A stretch of 64,000 nt of DNA from Ooceraea biroi (lineage: Eukaryota > Arthropoda > Insecta > Hymenoptera > Formicidae), in NCBI RefSeq assembly GCF_003672135.1, contig NC_039506.1, positions 6,262,001-6,326,000 of the forward strand, written 5' to 3'. Positions within the stretch are counted from its first letter, which is position 1. The number at the start of each line of letters is the position of its first letter. The notes beneath the pieces were generated by a model, which was not told the origin of the DNA, ran no database searches, and saw only the letters and a list, made by a program, of their open reading frames with translations. This document shows positions 50,701 to 61,984 of the stretch, piece by piece. A program made the position numbers and the translations under genes.

Positions 50701-53700
50701 CATGGATAATGTCAAGACTGTAAGAAACAACAGTTATCGGAAACAGCTATTGGAACAAACTGACACTACAGCCATCTGTTGCAAAACCCTCAAAACTAAA
50801 TCACACTCCTAATATATCTCGAATTATATTATTCACGTTCATTGCCGCGCAGTTACGTGAAAAGATCTCTTGTGTAATCCATAATCATCGTTGTCCCCCG
50901 CATTTCGAGTTCGTTCACAATGGTCGAACATTATTCCAGCCCGCGCGGTATGACGACCGGCGTGAATTTATTTTCGGCGCCGGTTATTTCTGTCCAGGTC
51001 GCCTCGCGAGAGTGTTAGGAGCTCGAAGTCGCGCATGGAAATCTCTTCCCGAGGAATTCTGGCTCCAATTTTCTGCGTAAAATTGTAATCTTCGCATGTT
51101 TATATAAACTGGTTGTTTTATAAAATAATACTGCAATTTGATAAAGATGAAAGATAGAAAACTGATCGCCAATAGCATGACTCTTTACCGCACGCGCATT
51201 CGGTCGCTTCACTTCGATGAAGTCGGCTTCCCGGCGGGAAATGACGTAATGCAAGCAATTACAATGTTTTGCATTGTGGAGATTCACAAGTACTGAGTAA
51301 AAGTACTTTGCATTTCTACAATGATTACTTCCTGTCTCTTCCACCGACTATAAATGCAAATTTTTCGGAGAGAGGAAACGCAATTTCCTCATACTTAACT
51401 GATGAGTTCGCTTGAGTTTTCCGTTTAGCGTAATATGGGAATTAAACTGTTAACTTAGAATCATGAAATATAGGGAAATCGGTAATTGAACTGTAATCGA
51501 CTGTAGATGAACGACTGTTCTTCTATCCGTGAGCGTAGACTTGGAAATTACAAGAAACTACGATGTGCGCAATATTGGTTCGCGTAATTAACTTCGACGC
51601 TGTGTGACGGCGTATTATGCACGGCCGGACAACTTTGTGCCAGTCTCGCCAATTGCGCAAAAACTCGCGCCCGATTTGCATCTTGCCAAGTTGTGCAAGC
51701 GACCATTCCCGCGGCGTGTATCGCGCGCGATGAGTCAAGCCGCGTATAATAATTTTGGATTGCCACGGGAACGCGTTTTCTGCGTTCGCCAGATGAACCG
51801 AGAAGAGTTTTGCGATAATAAATTGAGAGACTTGAACACCCAGTGACCCTCCCGTCTAAACGAAATAATTTCAACCCGAAAAACATCTAAAGATAGATCG
51901 TTTTGGTCAGAAAAACGAATCTAGAAAAAAATTTTATCATTTTTTAATAAACTAATCACATTTCTAATACTGGACCAAGTTTCTGTATAGAATCCTAATC
52001 AACTGGTATAGCTCGAAATAAACACAGTTGAATCACTTTGCCCTGACTAGACTACAGAATTTGAACTTAACAGGTTTAACAAATTAACTGCGTAACTCCA
52101 CTTACCAGTAACTTATTATCCACAGTCTTGACAACGATTTCCTCGGGCGTGTACTGCGAAACATCGAAGCGCAGCTTCAGCATCTTGTTGTCACCCTCAT
52201 CCTGGATGAGGGGGCTGTTGAGGCCATCCAGCCAGGCATGATCATGCTGAGGACTCAAGGAGCTGCTGTTTTGGGTGCTCTGTTGCGTGGTGGTACTGTA
52301 ATGTAAAGCAGGAAATTTCGATTATCGCATCGTGACTGTGAACAGTTGAGATGAACTGATGAGACGTCGAGACATTGATAACGATGATGAGAACGACGTT
52401 GGTTCCGTGACGCAATACTAATGAGAAACTTGTTGTGGCTGTACTACAATAGGTGCAATCATCTGAAGCCGTACTTACTGTGACAGTGCGGCGGACAAGT
52501 GAAACATATACACGCAGAGACTGACATTCACTCAAAATCGTGCAATCTAATGGCGTTAACGCTGAAAAGTGCGGCACCTAAATATGCAAATAACTTAATG
52601 CAATGTAGCAACTGCTGTTCTATGCTTTATGAAGCAAAAATGCGTAGTTTTATTTTGCAAGAGTTTTAGTAAGAAGGTAGGATTGCGATTGAAGTTAGCG
52701 ATTCAAATGCTCGCCTTGACCTTTTCAGCGTTAACTTGAGGCGTTACTCGAACCTGACAACTACGAGGAACACTACGGCCTATGCGGAATCGTGAGGTAT
52801 ATGAGGTATGAATTGTGTCAAAGGGCAACGATCGTGGTGCTTCCCGAGTGCGGGAGTCAACGTGCAGATATTCGTCCGTTCGTTGCACTCACTCGAGCGC
52901 GATTACAACCGCGTTAACCCTTCGTAGAGAACAAATGATGTAATGCTATGCTAATGTTATTTAATCGCTTACGTTTAGCAATTTTGTTATCACAATTTCT
53001 TCCATACATTTTTATACGCTAGCTTATTAATTTAACGAATGGGGAAATTTCATAGACAATTAAGGATTAATTATCGTGAACAATATGTTGCGCAAGAGAG
53101 AGAAATTAAATTTTTATTTTTAATTTTAATATTTTAGATTTTATTCCTTTTTCCGTAATATAATTACACATAAAGAGTATATATTGTAACATATAATGAC
53201 CAGGATAAAAATGTTTTTTCCTCTCTCTTACCTAACTTATTAATTACCCAAATCATTTAAATGTATTCTCGTGCCCAATTATTTATAAATTCTTCCTGTC
53301 CTTTCGGTTCATACAAAGGGTTAAAGACATGACAGGCTCAAGATACGAACAGTGTAGGACGAACACTCCGCTTGGATTTATGGTGCGAACTATTCTATAA
53401 TTCTATGGATTATTTGAAAACAAGGGGTCTACTTGATCCTCTGACAAATTTTACAAAAAGTAAATCGAGGGAGAGAATACATGTCCTCGTGACATGTTCC
53501 GACATGGATTGATCGCTTTTACATCGCTTGACGCGCTTTTCTCGTACTCTTTTCTGTTTTGCGAGTCTTGCACTTTTCTCTACGATAGCGTCACCTTTTG
53601 AAGCAGTCGAACGCGGAACGTTTTGGCGGTGCTGCAGGATCGGTCTTGTCCCAACCTTCGGTCTTCGAGGTCGTCGACGTACGGTGCTCACTGGTGCTCG

Positions 53701-56700
53701 AGTGATGCCGACTTCACGGTTAGTCATCAACGTGCCAATGCAGAGAGCCAATCAGTAGGCGAGACGGTAGTTGAGCGCAGGAAGAGGGGTTGTTATTATT
53801 GTCGGTTAACTTTTGATGTGGTTACAGAGTCGATCGGATTCAACATTAATCCGCGCGATCATCGCTCCTATGTTTCTTGGTGTTACAAACTCTGTCTCTA
53901 CGCGCGCATGATCTTAACTTTAGTTTCTTCAAACTGTTTCATTAACGACGAATAATCATCATTTATCAACTGATCGAATCTCTCTCAAGTTTCCCAATTT
54001 TGCTAATACAACAAATAATTTCTTCACTCCATTTATACAATATTATTAATTGAATGTCAGCCTTTTAAATCAATGATTCCATCTCTGCCATTGATCAACT
54101 TTGATCAACGACCAACTTTGATATATTGACAGATTTGCTTTTCTTCAATTCTAAAAACAAATACTTATATTGTTCAAACATCATTGATGAAACTCTTATT
54201 CAAAGTAGCCACCGATCGTGCCTTTATAATCGCCGATATCGATGTTGAATTGCTTATGTCAATTTTTAAAACGAAAAAATAAAAGTTTAAACTGTACATC
54301 AAAAGTTATGCATTATGTATATATAGATTAATATTAAGCATGATTGACTTTGCGAGCGGTAAGTTTATTTGCACCAAGAAACATTGAGCGTGTAACGTTC
54401 TAAGCAAGATACAATCGAACTTTTTATATGTCTTTCCTTATTGTATTTTTGCTTAGAACATCGTGATTTATTTTAACTAGTTAAAAAATGAAAACGAGTA
54501 ATCTTTTTTAAAAAATCCTAAAAATTGGGCTACAAAAGAATAATCTTACAAAATTTATTGCCTTTTATTATATCTTCATATTTATGATGTCTCATGTAAT
54601 TTATTATATCGTAAAATTATTAAAAAGATTAAAATAAATCAGGAATAAAGCTGCAACTTCTTAATCAATATAAATAAACTTTGCGTATGTCTCTTGGAAC
54701 ATATAGTGTAATGTCGCAAATCTAGACTATCCTCGGATGCTGGTAAATCTGCTTCAAATCAGACTGATATATAAAAAGCAGTAAAACAATCGACACACGT
54801 CAACACGCAGCAAATCAATCATAAAAGCTATGTACAAATTATTTGTACAACTCAAGAAAATAATAAGCGCACTCGACAGATATATATGCAGACATATTCT
54901 AATTATATTATCCTTAAAGCCGTAAAAAGATATTTCACACGGCGAAACGGATTTCTCGAATGGGATACCTGCATTTATCTAGGTGACCTTTTTCCACAAG
55001 AACTGCAATGCTAATTGCTACTGATAATTGATGATAAACTTGTTAACAGTTTTAACGGTGGGGACTCGCAATCGATCGATCGTAAGCGTGCTTATCTGCA
55101 TGCAGATAAGGATATACAGGTTGTGAATTGGTAGCAATGCGCGAAATAACGTCGCCACGAACTCACGACAGATATCACGATGCCAATAACCGGAAGTCTT
55201 GCCTCGTCTTCGAAGAAGTCGTCGACCCACCGTCACGGATACTAAAATAGTACGTAATTATGTCGTTACAACCATACTTTGTAGTCGAGGATAAGCGTGA
55301 TCTTTCAAGTCACGTTTATCCGTGTTAGCTTTAGTTTGTTCTCCTCGGAATTGTTGTAGTCGTGGCTGTTGCAATCGTGCAACGATCAACATCGAACGTC
55401 GCAAGTCTTATAAGATTCGTTAATTTTTTGAACTCTTATAATTGGATTATTCCAATTTGAAACAAGAAAGGACAACAATCAATAATTGTTGATTTTAAAC
55501 TAAATCTAGCGTATGACTTAAAGCCGAGAGACATATGTATGATATATGATCATCATCCTTGGAATTTTTTCGCTGCAGCTTACAATTAGGTATGAAACAA
55601 TTCCACTATAACGTCATCTTTCAATTACGTTTACAATTCCACAGGACTTACATAAGCGTCGAAAAAAATTTATATACGCTTACGTAAACTACGAGCATTT
55701 GTAATCAGTATTTAAATAATAAAGTACGTAGCTTCCCTAAATTGTTCTTTTTAAACGTAACTGTTTATTATGTAAATTAAAAACTTTATAATATTTGTTA
55801 TGGTAGATGATTTGCACAGTATCTCACAGTATCTAAACTTTTGTAAAAGATTTTTGCTGAGATTTCCTTTGACATTCATCTAATAAGAATCTAATAAGAA
55901 TTTAATAAGCATCTAATCTTGTAAATACAATTTCTTAACAAAATATTGTTTTCTCATAGAAGTAGAAATCAACTTTTATAACTAAGAATTCAAGAAAATT
56001 GTAATATCATATATAATATATGACATTTATAAAGCTCCGCGATGGTCGAATAAATTCTGCGACAGTGGAACGATTCTGAGAACGAAATGTCACTATATCC
56101 TGTCACGCGACATAACGTGTTTAAAGGCAGTAACGACTGTTTTCCGCATTTTATTTCCCTCGTACGTGTAGCTACTAAACGAAGAAGAAATTGCTACTGG
56201 ATAACAGCGCGATAAATATATGTCCATTAGCTTTCGCGCAAATTTTTGATAAAACTATCATACAATTACGTGATTTATGCTTCTTTCTTTCAGAAACATG
56301 TGCTTCTACCAGATTTTGATCGAATCAATGAATTGCAAATATTTAAACATCGCAAAACGTTCACTAACAGGAAACGCGAAAGGGTTAAAGTAAAACAGCA
56401 GGAAAGCTATGTGAGAAAGAATGGCAGAGTATGGTTTACGGCAAGAACAATTACGCCAGGCAAGAAAAAGGTCAGATCCCGTCTCGTGAAAACAAGAGAG
56501 GTCAACCATAGCGCGCACAGGATCTTACAAAACCTGATTCGTCGGAGTGAAAAGGCCAAACGAAATGCGGATCACGACAGAGCAGTAACTTCCAATTTAG
56601 TTATCGCGTTTTGCAATTTGCTCGAGCTACACGGGAAGCTCGTTACTTTTATTGATTGTTGTATGTATAAAATTGGTCTAGCAAATAAAACTCATTTAAA

Positions 56701-59700
56701 AACCTTAAGTTCAACTGGATTTTGCAAACATTCCATAGCTTAATCTATAAAATGTATAAAAAATATAAGAGAATCTTCGAATTACCTAAATATTTAAAAA
56801 TTGTCTGGATATATGTAAAACTTAATTGACGTTTTAATATTCTAATATATATATCTATTTAATATTTTATTATATTTAATACTCCAATATAAATTACTAT
56901 GTCAAATAGACATTATCATCTATTAGCCGAAAGATATTTTGCTCTCGTATCTGGCACGGTAAAATGTAACATAAGCGGAACATGTAATTATAATAGATAA
57001 GGAAATATCCAGCGAGTTCTGCTGATTAACGGCCAGTAGCAGATTTCACAGGTTTAATCCGGTTACGAACATGTATGATTACTATTGATCATGTTGTAAA
57101 ACCAAGATGTCGAAATGATCGCTTATTGACCAAAGTGGTAGATATCTTTGGAAAATTAATGCGATAGATGTAAACGTTCCTAATGATAGAGTCATAACTG
57201 TAACGTATAAACGATTCATAGCAAATGGCGGATGTCATTTATCATTCTTCGATTTGTTCGACAAATGACGGGGAAATAATCGTTCCCGTCGTTCACGTCG
57301 CAAATCATATCTAGGTGATCGATTGTATCGAATAAGATAATCACGATGCCGCCAGCATCGACTCGACAGAATTGTATTTAGCTATTACGCGATGCTGACG
57401 CGAGACTTGGAGTCAATGAATTGGCGAACATTGTGAAACGGAAAGACCATCGTTGTACTCGGAAACGCGAAAGCATGTGTATGTTAAGTGGCGCGCGAGG
57501 GCGAGTTAAAGTGAATCTTCCTTCGGCATGCATGCACCGCGCCGCTTGAGTGTTCGATCACGAAAAGCCGTGGCTATCAGCTACGATACGTCAGTTATCA
57601 GCCAAAGTTTAGGCATCAAGTTTAGCATAGTTCGCCAAAGTCAACTAACGAGCTGCCTGTAAGAGGCAATTTCCTGTGTTGTTGTTTGAACCCCGAACTC
57701 GCGCTGTCTGAAGGTCTATCTGTCTACCTGAAAGCATCACATACCCTGCACGATATCGAATCTATCAAACTTTCAAAGAAACTTAACTCCGTCTCTCTCT
57801 TTTTAAACTTATTTTAGTAAGTTTGATAATATTTATCGATCAATGTGTTTGAAAGTGTGTGATTTCGTGTTCCACATTTAACAACAGAAAACTAAACTCT
57901 ATAATTCCATTATCCCATTTATGTCCTAAAATAATACGCAGTCTTAAAATCAGGATAATAAATTACTAATGAAGTTAAATTTAGTAATTAAAGTTGAAAT
58001 AGTAATGAAGGAAAGAAAGGATATAAACAGGTGTGTAAAGAGCTGAGTTTTATATATGTATATCTTTCTATACGGATAGGCGTTGCATATGAAGACACGA
58101 ATGCGTCGAAGACTCGCCGCTCTCATGATGCGCCGTATGTATTTGCTTGTCTATTTGCGGTAAACTGTCCCTGAACGCAAGCATTACGTCAGAAGCACGT
58201 GATTATTCGGTCTTCGTGATGGACCATACTCACCTCCCACGTACGATCCATCGAGAATGCGCGATCTATCGATATCGAGCACCCGCTTGCCGCCATGCAT
58301 ATTTATAGACGCGTTAAGCAGAATCTCTTATGTCACGACGACATACGCGCTTCTCCAAGATTTTGCCGTACATTTCGTGATGACATTGAATTTTTTAATT
58401 AAATCTTATCATAAACATTGCGATACGTGATTCCTTTAAAGAATAACGACTAAGATTATACGCGCGATAATTATGAGTAATTAAATCGAATCTCGCAGAT
58501 TGGTGATTTGAAACAGGAAATTTGAATCAAGGGAAATTCAGGGATAATTAATTTAATGATAAAAATTATTTTTGAAAATTGCACGAGCAATTAAACCTGT
58601 ATTGTATAAAGTGACAAGCAGACATCAACGCGAGTACAATCGAGGGTGAGTTCACGCGGTGCAACGTACCGAAACTTGATCACCGTTTTATGTCTGGGCG
58701 GATAGAGATCCTCGTCCAGGATCATCGTAGATCGTATTGACGATCCGTGCCGGCGGAGAGCAAATCCAGACTGCGCACGGCGGCGCGCGCCTTAGCTTTA
58801 AAACTCAAACGCGGACGCGGTAGCGGCGCGATTGCCTTGGTGTCGCAAAAATTACTGCGTAAAATCGCTTACAGGATTTCTGCAAGCTCTCTCCTCACCT
58901 TTCCTACGGCACAATTTAGTGCTTGATTCCACTAGTGTCTCCTTAGTGGGGGATCATTCGTGATCGTGCAACGCCACAGTGTCAAGGTCGCACTTTGACG
59001 TAATATAACGTTGGATTGCGATCATAAACTGTCCATTTCTCATCTATACGAAGCAAGTGACAATCGCGACAAATATCAACAAGGCGATATTAATGCATTT
59101 CAATATTCATGTGATAGAGACATGTATTGAGTCAGTCAAAAGTTTGGTTCGATTTTTGCGTCAAATTTTCTTACATTTACTAGAAAGAAATTATTCATCA
59201 AGCAAGCAATCATTATCTTTGTTCAGAAATTATTGTCTACGATGTAGATATTATTGCCTGATATCTCTCTGAAAAGTGAGTAAAACTTTTGAAACAAATA
59301 AAAATTTACGATAAAGTAGAACTAAATTTATAGGATTTTATTTTCGGTTAATGACTCGAAAAAATTACAGAAGGAAGTTTATCAATGTAACTCTTTTTGT
59401 TTCTACATTTCACTTCTCCGAATTAAGCCGTTTGAACAGTAACAATGTTGCATTCAGGAAGTGCGAGCGTGTGCACATATTAGCGTGCTACCGAAACTGC
59501 AGTGAACGCGTCCGTTGTGTATTCAACGAGACGCATCCAACGTAATTGCGTAACAGACGCCGTTTATAATTTCGCGAGCGACACGTACGCGAATCGCACG
59601 TTTCCCACAAGAATGCCTTTGAAGCATACCGGATTTATAATATCCCTGTATGGCATCTTCACACGCAGCAATTACTCGCAGTGCAACGCAATAATTGTTA

Positions 59701-61813
59701 CCTCACATAAAATCTAATGTCTGAATTCGAAACTGGTAATTTGTGGGAAATGTACGTAAATCAATGTTACATACGTGAAACGATAATGTTATTACTGAAA
59801 GAGAGAGAGAGAGAATGGGGTTGAGCTCTTGAAAAATGAACCGGTTCGTTGACGTTCCGTTGACGTTACGAAGGATCGCGTAACACGATTGCTTGCGATT
59901 GCCGAATACTTGCGACATGCGCGAAGATCATTATCGCAAAAAATCAAACGGCTGCTGCGATGGAGTTTCGCGTGGCCGGCCACGCTCGAGCGTATGCAAA
60001 TTTCCGACTCACATACGCACGCTCCGAGATTATTCGCCTCGTTCCCCCCGTGTGTGCAATGCGCGGTCGAGACGCCGATGGGGGCTTCTGGTCTGCGAAT
60101 GCAATGACGGAATCTCTATAAATAGCAGGTACGATGCCTGAAATGCGCGAAACCACTATGTATCGATGCAAAAATGCCGGAGTGATCCGGCAAGCTATCG
60201 TCGTGGTGGTGGAATCTGTCCGTCAAGACACTCGCCGAACCTCGCCTTCTAACGAAATAAATTTCGTTACTTGTTGAAAATGTATCGCGTTACAAATGTA
60301 TCGAGTAACAGTAGCATCTCGAAACGAAATAACGATGAAAATTTGGGTACTCGATACATTGGTAACTAGTTATTGCCATCTCTGATCGCTATTTTAGGAT
60401 ACCTAGGTGATAAGGTCTAGTGATAAATTGTAATTTTTCGTTAAAGCAACGACGACGTAAATTAATTGCACATTATATTGCACTATAAATTATTTTGCGT
60501 GGAACTTATTAACGTTACAAATCATAAATGCAATCAATATCAATTTTTTTGTAAATATATTAGCTTTTTTTACTTTTGAATATTTATGAAATCATCTTTA
60601 AACAACTTGTGTACATGTAATATTAATAAATACTATAATACGTTTACACTCTCTTGTATAATAAATATTTTTTTTATAAATCAATCAGACTTGAATCATT
60701 GTCTTAAATGCGATAACGCGTACGATCGATCAGTAAATGAATAATCTTGCTTTTGATCATTCGATTAGCGAGTCCGAACTTGTAACATAAAATACGATCG
60801 AAGATACTTGATCTTCACAGCAAGAAAATAAACTTTACTGTGTAAGAAGAAATAAATTGCTATAGGAGATACCATGAATACGTAATTTCAAAGAGAGATT
60901 GTTAATAATCATTGTGCCGATGATCTTCGATCGCGAGTAATTTCAATGCCAGACATGCATCACGCCCGCGCGCGATCGAAGAATATGGAGTCCCTGGTAT
61001 AAAGTATGTCGGGGAGTAAAGCGGATATAAAACCTGTCGCATATTAATACCATTCGAGCGAAAACAATAAAAAGCACAAACGTAAGAGTGCTGAAACAAA
61101 GTTCTGCTTCCGAAATCTCTCTCTGATCCTCTCTTACGCCACAGCTACGACAGATCTGTTTTGAAGTACAGAAAGATCAATACTTCCAATGTTGCGACTC
61201 CGCATTATTCAGTCGTTTGCGAGCGTCGATTTTTCATCGATCTCTGTCCAGGACGATGTGCGACATACGCGCGGCGGACACGAGAAACCCGTTCACGTAT
61301 CATAATTTCCCAACGAGTGACCTCGACGTCTCGATGTATCGCCTCGCACGTGCGTTACGATACGTCGATAGTAGCGCGCACGGTAAATATACCGGCAACG
61401 TCAATGTAAATAAATATTTGATGCTGCTCCAAATTAACGGGCAGTGATCGATACACCAAAGGGAATCGTCGAAATTGCGTAAGTAAGGCGTCTATGAATC
61501 TGATCGTAGAAAAACAGCGAAGAAGAGAGGAAAGGAGAGAGAGAGACGGAACGAAAATTTTTCGGCGCGTTTAAAAAAAAAGATAGAGCGTTCTCGCGAG
61601 AGAAGTGTCGATTCTTCTTTCTTACCTGGTGGTGCTTTTGAAGAAGTTGTTGCTCTCGCGGTTCATCAGCTCGCTGCGGAACCGCGACATCTCGTCCTCC
61701 ATCTTTTTCATCTCGGCGTCGAAACGCTCGCGTATGTTGGAGAACTCGGTGTCGATTACGCTAAAATCACCGAGCTTGATGGGAATGTTGCGCTTGATAC
61801 CACTGTCGGCCAT
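41556..61813 (-). CDS. l(2)efl: Small heat-shock protein, lethal(2)essential for life-like, 3 exons over 20 kb
   Basis: Coding exons on the minus strand are 61813-61626, 52295-52106 and 41750-41556. They join to 191 codons including stop (190 aa), the usual length for insect l(2)efl / alpha-crystallin-type small HSPs. Residues 1-62 are the N-terminal region (MADSGIKRNIPIKLGDFSVI, then a charged RFDAEMKKMEDEMSRF helix). The alpha-crystallin domain starts late in exon 2 (MLKLRFDVSQYTPEEI, VKTVDNKLL) and ends in exon 3 (VHAKHEEK, REYNREFLLPKG, LSKDGVLTVEAPLP). The C-terminal tail has an IPI motif (KLIPIAHQ), matching the conserved I-x-I oligomer contact. Junctions are an AG|T Ser codon (phase 2) and a phase-0 join CTG|GTC, all GT/AG. 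The role known for the family is an ATP-independent chaperone holding unfolding proteins, cytosolic. The start ATG has A at -3 and G at +4. Introns of about 10.4 and 9.3 kb are very large for a stress gene. Confidence 0.95.
44077..44361 (+). CDS. Unrecognised small ORF (94 aa) with one hydrophobic segment
   Basis: ATG at 44077 has a good context (A at -3, G at +4) and opens a 94-residue frame. A hydrophobic run near residues 25-45 (ILKVLASLLIILSIRIVQAS) could be a signal anchor. It lies antisense in intron 2 of l(2)efl. No homology is recognised and another frame is also open here, so chance is quite likely. Confidence 0.2.
   Translation: MGKMAGRTAIASTFYSTSTRIDILKVLASLLIILSIRIVQASFFVRNLGPLRGILSGSTKFFRVPFPSALVVLLNSQAGDHSYPHQIKSSIDKP
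45420..45465 (+). other. Degraded hammerhead/Penelope-like motif
   Basis: CTGAAGA at 45430-45436 matches the hammerhead core CUGANGA. It is followed by a stem GATCC (45438-45442) / GGATC (45449-45453) closing an AAAACA loop, then AAAATGT where the active motif would be GAAACGT. Stem III is not clearly formed. It resembles the ribozyme-bearing repeats of Penelope-like elements but with core bases changed; no reverse transcriptase is nearby. Confidence 0.3.
45832..45893. repeat. Palindromic MITE family copy 5 (short form)
   Basis: A 62-bp form reading GTTGTAACATATATTCGTTC at the left and AACGAATACATGTTACAACG at the right, with a TTTTTAAGTGTTTTTAATAA centre. It lies in intron 2 of l(2)efl. It equals the left arm plus centre of the longer copies. 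Confidence 0.65.
49242..49261. repeat. GA microsatellite
   Basis: Ten GA units in intron 2 of l(2)efl, about 290 bp from the mariner. Confidence 0.9.
49548..50812 (-). mobile_element. Mariner element with TA target duplication
   Basis: A 1265-bp element flanked on both sides by TA (49546-49547 and 50813-50814). Its terminal inverted repeats are about 30 bp with one mismatch. The left end begins TTAGGGGTGTGATTTAGTTT; the right end reads TTAGGAGTGTGATTTAGTTT on the other strand, and both continue TGAGGGTTTT. The length and structure fit Tc1/mariner. It encodes a transposase on the minus strand that is broken. It lies inside intron 2 of l(2)efl, in the same orientation as that gene. Confidence 0.93.
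49660..50608 (-). pseudogene. Mariner transposase, inactivated by stops and frameshifts
   Basis: The reading runs right to left. Residues of the paired helix-turn-helix region (FNQKKTAAEGYRILVETYGD, EYWFRRFKSGHTDVKDKERS) are followed by the first catalytic motif VTGDEKWIYF, then LLRDNARP and YSPDIAPCDYYLF. The second and third catalytic Asp are separated by 34 residues, so this is a DD34D mariner. The frame is broken by a TGA at 50086-50084 directly after NIHG, by frameshifts near 50055 and 49935, and by two more stops after DEWIN. The C-terminal LLPERWEK segment is still visible. The wording of the motifs is closest to the cecropia/mauritiana-type mariners as I remember them. It is not expected to make active protein. 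Confidence 0.9.
52106..52295 (-). CDS. l(2)efl: l(2)efl coding exon 2 (linker and start of alpha-crystallin domain)
   Basis: The acceptor is TTACAG before 52295 and the donor is CTG|GTAAGT at 52106/52105. The exon finishes the split Ser codon, then reads a Ser/Thr/Gln-rich linker, SPQHDHAWLDGLNSPL, and the first strands of the alpha-crystallin domain (MLKLRFDVSQYTPEEIVVKT). Its length of 190 bp keeps the frame with both neighbours, which supports the splice sites. Confidence 0.93.
53410..53727 (-). CDS. Unrecognised basic ORF (105 aa) in l(2)efl intron 1
   Basis: ATG at 53727-53725 opens a 105-residue frame starting MTNREVGITRAPVS. It is rich in Arg/Lys (TVRRRPRRPKVG, EKSARLAKQKRVREKRVKRC) with codon use less AT-rich than the flanks. 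The start context is weak (TTG before ATG). The opposite strand is also open over the same stretch, so either or neither strand may code. There is no family match from memory; it could be a nested gene or chance. Confidence 0.25.
   Translation of the reverse strand: MTNREVGITRAPVSTVRRRPRRPKVGTRPILQHRQNVPRSTASKGDAIVEKSARLAKQKRVREKRVKRCKSDQSMSEHVTRTCILSLDLLFVKFVRGSSRPLVFK
56294..56743 (+). CDS. Unrecognised basic-protein exon inside l(2)efl intron 1
   Basis: An open frame follows a very good acceptor (TGCTTCTTTCTTTCAG, exon starting 56294), running to TAA 56741-56743 or to a possible donor GTATGT at 56661. It encodes about 122-149 residues rich in Lys/Arg (NRKRERVKVKQQESYVRKNG, RVWFTARTITPGKKKVRSRL, HRILQNLIRRSEKAKRNADH). 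A more hydrophobic segment follows (SNLVIAFCNLLELHGKLVTF). There is no ATG at its head, so it needs an upstream exon, which I could not identify. It is antisense to l(2)efl. The family is unknown; a nested gene or a domesticated transposon exon are both possible. Confidence 0.4.
   Translation, partial: KHVLLPDFDRINELQIFKHRKTFTNRKRERVKVKQQESYVRKNGRVWFTARTITPGKKKVRSRLVKTREVNHSAHRILQNLIRRSEKAKRNADHDRAVTSNLVIAFCNLLELHGKLVTFIDCCMYKIGLANKTHLKTLSSTGFCKHSIA
60253..60384 (-). mobile_element. hAT-like terminal fragment
   Basis: Reading the minus strand from 60384, the sequence begins CAGAGATGGCAATAACTAGT and continues with TTACCAATGTATCGAGTACC and further GTAAC/GATACATT repeats, the style of hAT-superfamily ends (CAGRGATG). 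I found no matching opposite end or clear 8-bp target duplication, so it looks truncated. It lies in intron 1 of l(2)efl. Confidence 0.4.
61626..61813 (-). CDS. l(2)efl: l(2)efl coding exon 1 (N-terminal region)
   Basis: This exon holds the initiator ATG at 61813-61811 in context AAAACATGG and encodes residues 1-62 plus two bases of a Ser codon. The donor is AG|GTAAG (61625-61621). It carries the small-HSP N-terminal region with the acidic/basic helix around RFDAEMKKMEDEMSRF and ends in a Ser/Thr-rich linker that continues in exon 2. Confidence 0.93.
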
Positions 61814-61984
61814 GTTTTCGCTCGCGTAGCACTGTCTTCCTCGTGTCTCTCACTGAACCCACTTGAAGAACGACTTGACTCGCGCTCGTCGGTTCGCACA
61901 GCTCGATCGCGAACAGGATACGGAAGGGGAATACTGTGAACGATGCGCACACGTATGTCTCGCTACGTGTCCGTCCCACCTAAG

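Larger units (their letters stand above)
41751..52105 (-). other. l(2)efl: l(2)efl intron 2 (10.4 kb)
   Basis: Bounded by GTAAGT (52105 side) and CAG (41751 side). It contains the mariner, MITE copy 5, the hammerhead-like motif, a GA repeat and an orphan ORF. No alternative l(2)efl exon was recognised. Confidence 0.85.
52296..61625 (-). other. l(2)efl: l(2)efl intron 1 (9.3 kb)
   Basis: Bounded by GTAAG (61625 side) and TACAG (52296 side). It holds two orphan ORFs (53.4 and 56.3 kb) and a hAT-like fragment. CpG-rich stretches at 57.4-58.9 kb could be internal regulatory DNA or an alternative promoter. The rest is AT-rich. Confidence 0.85.
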
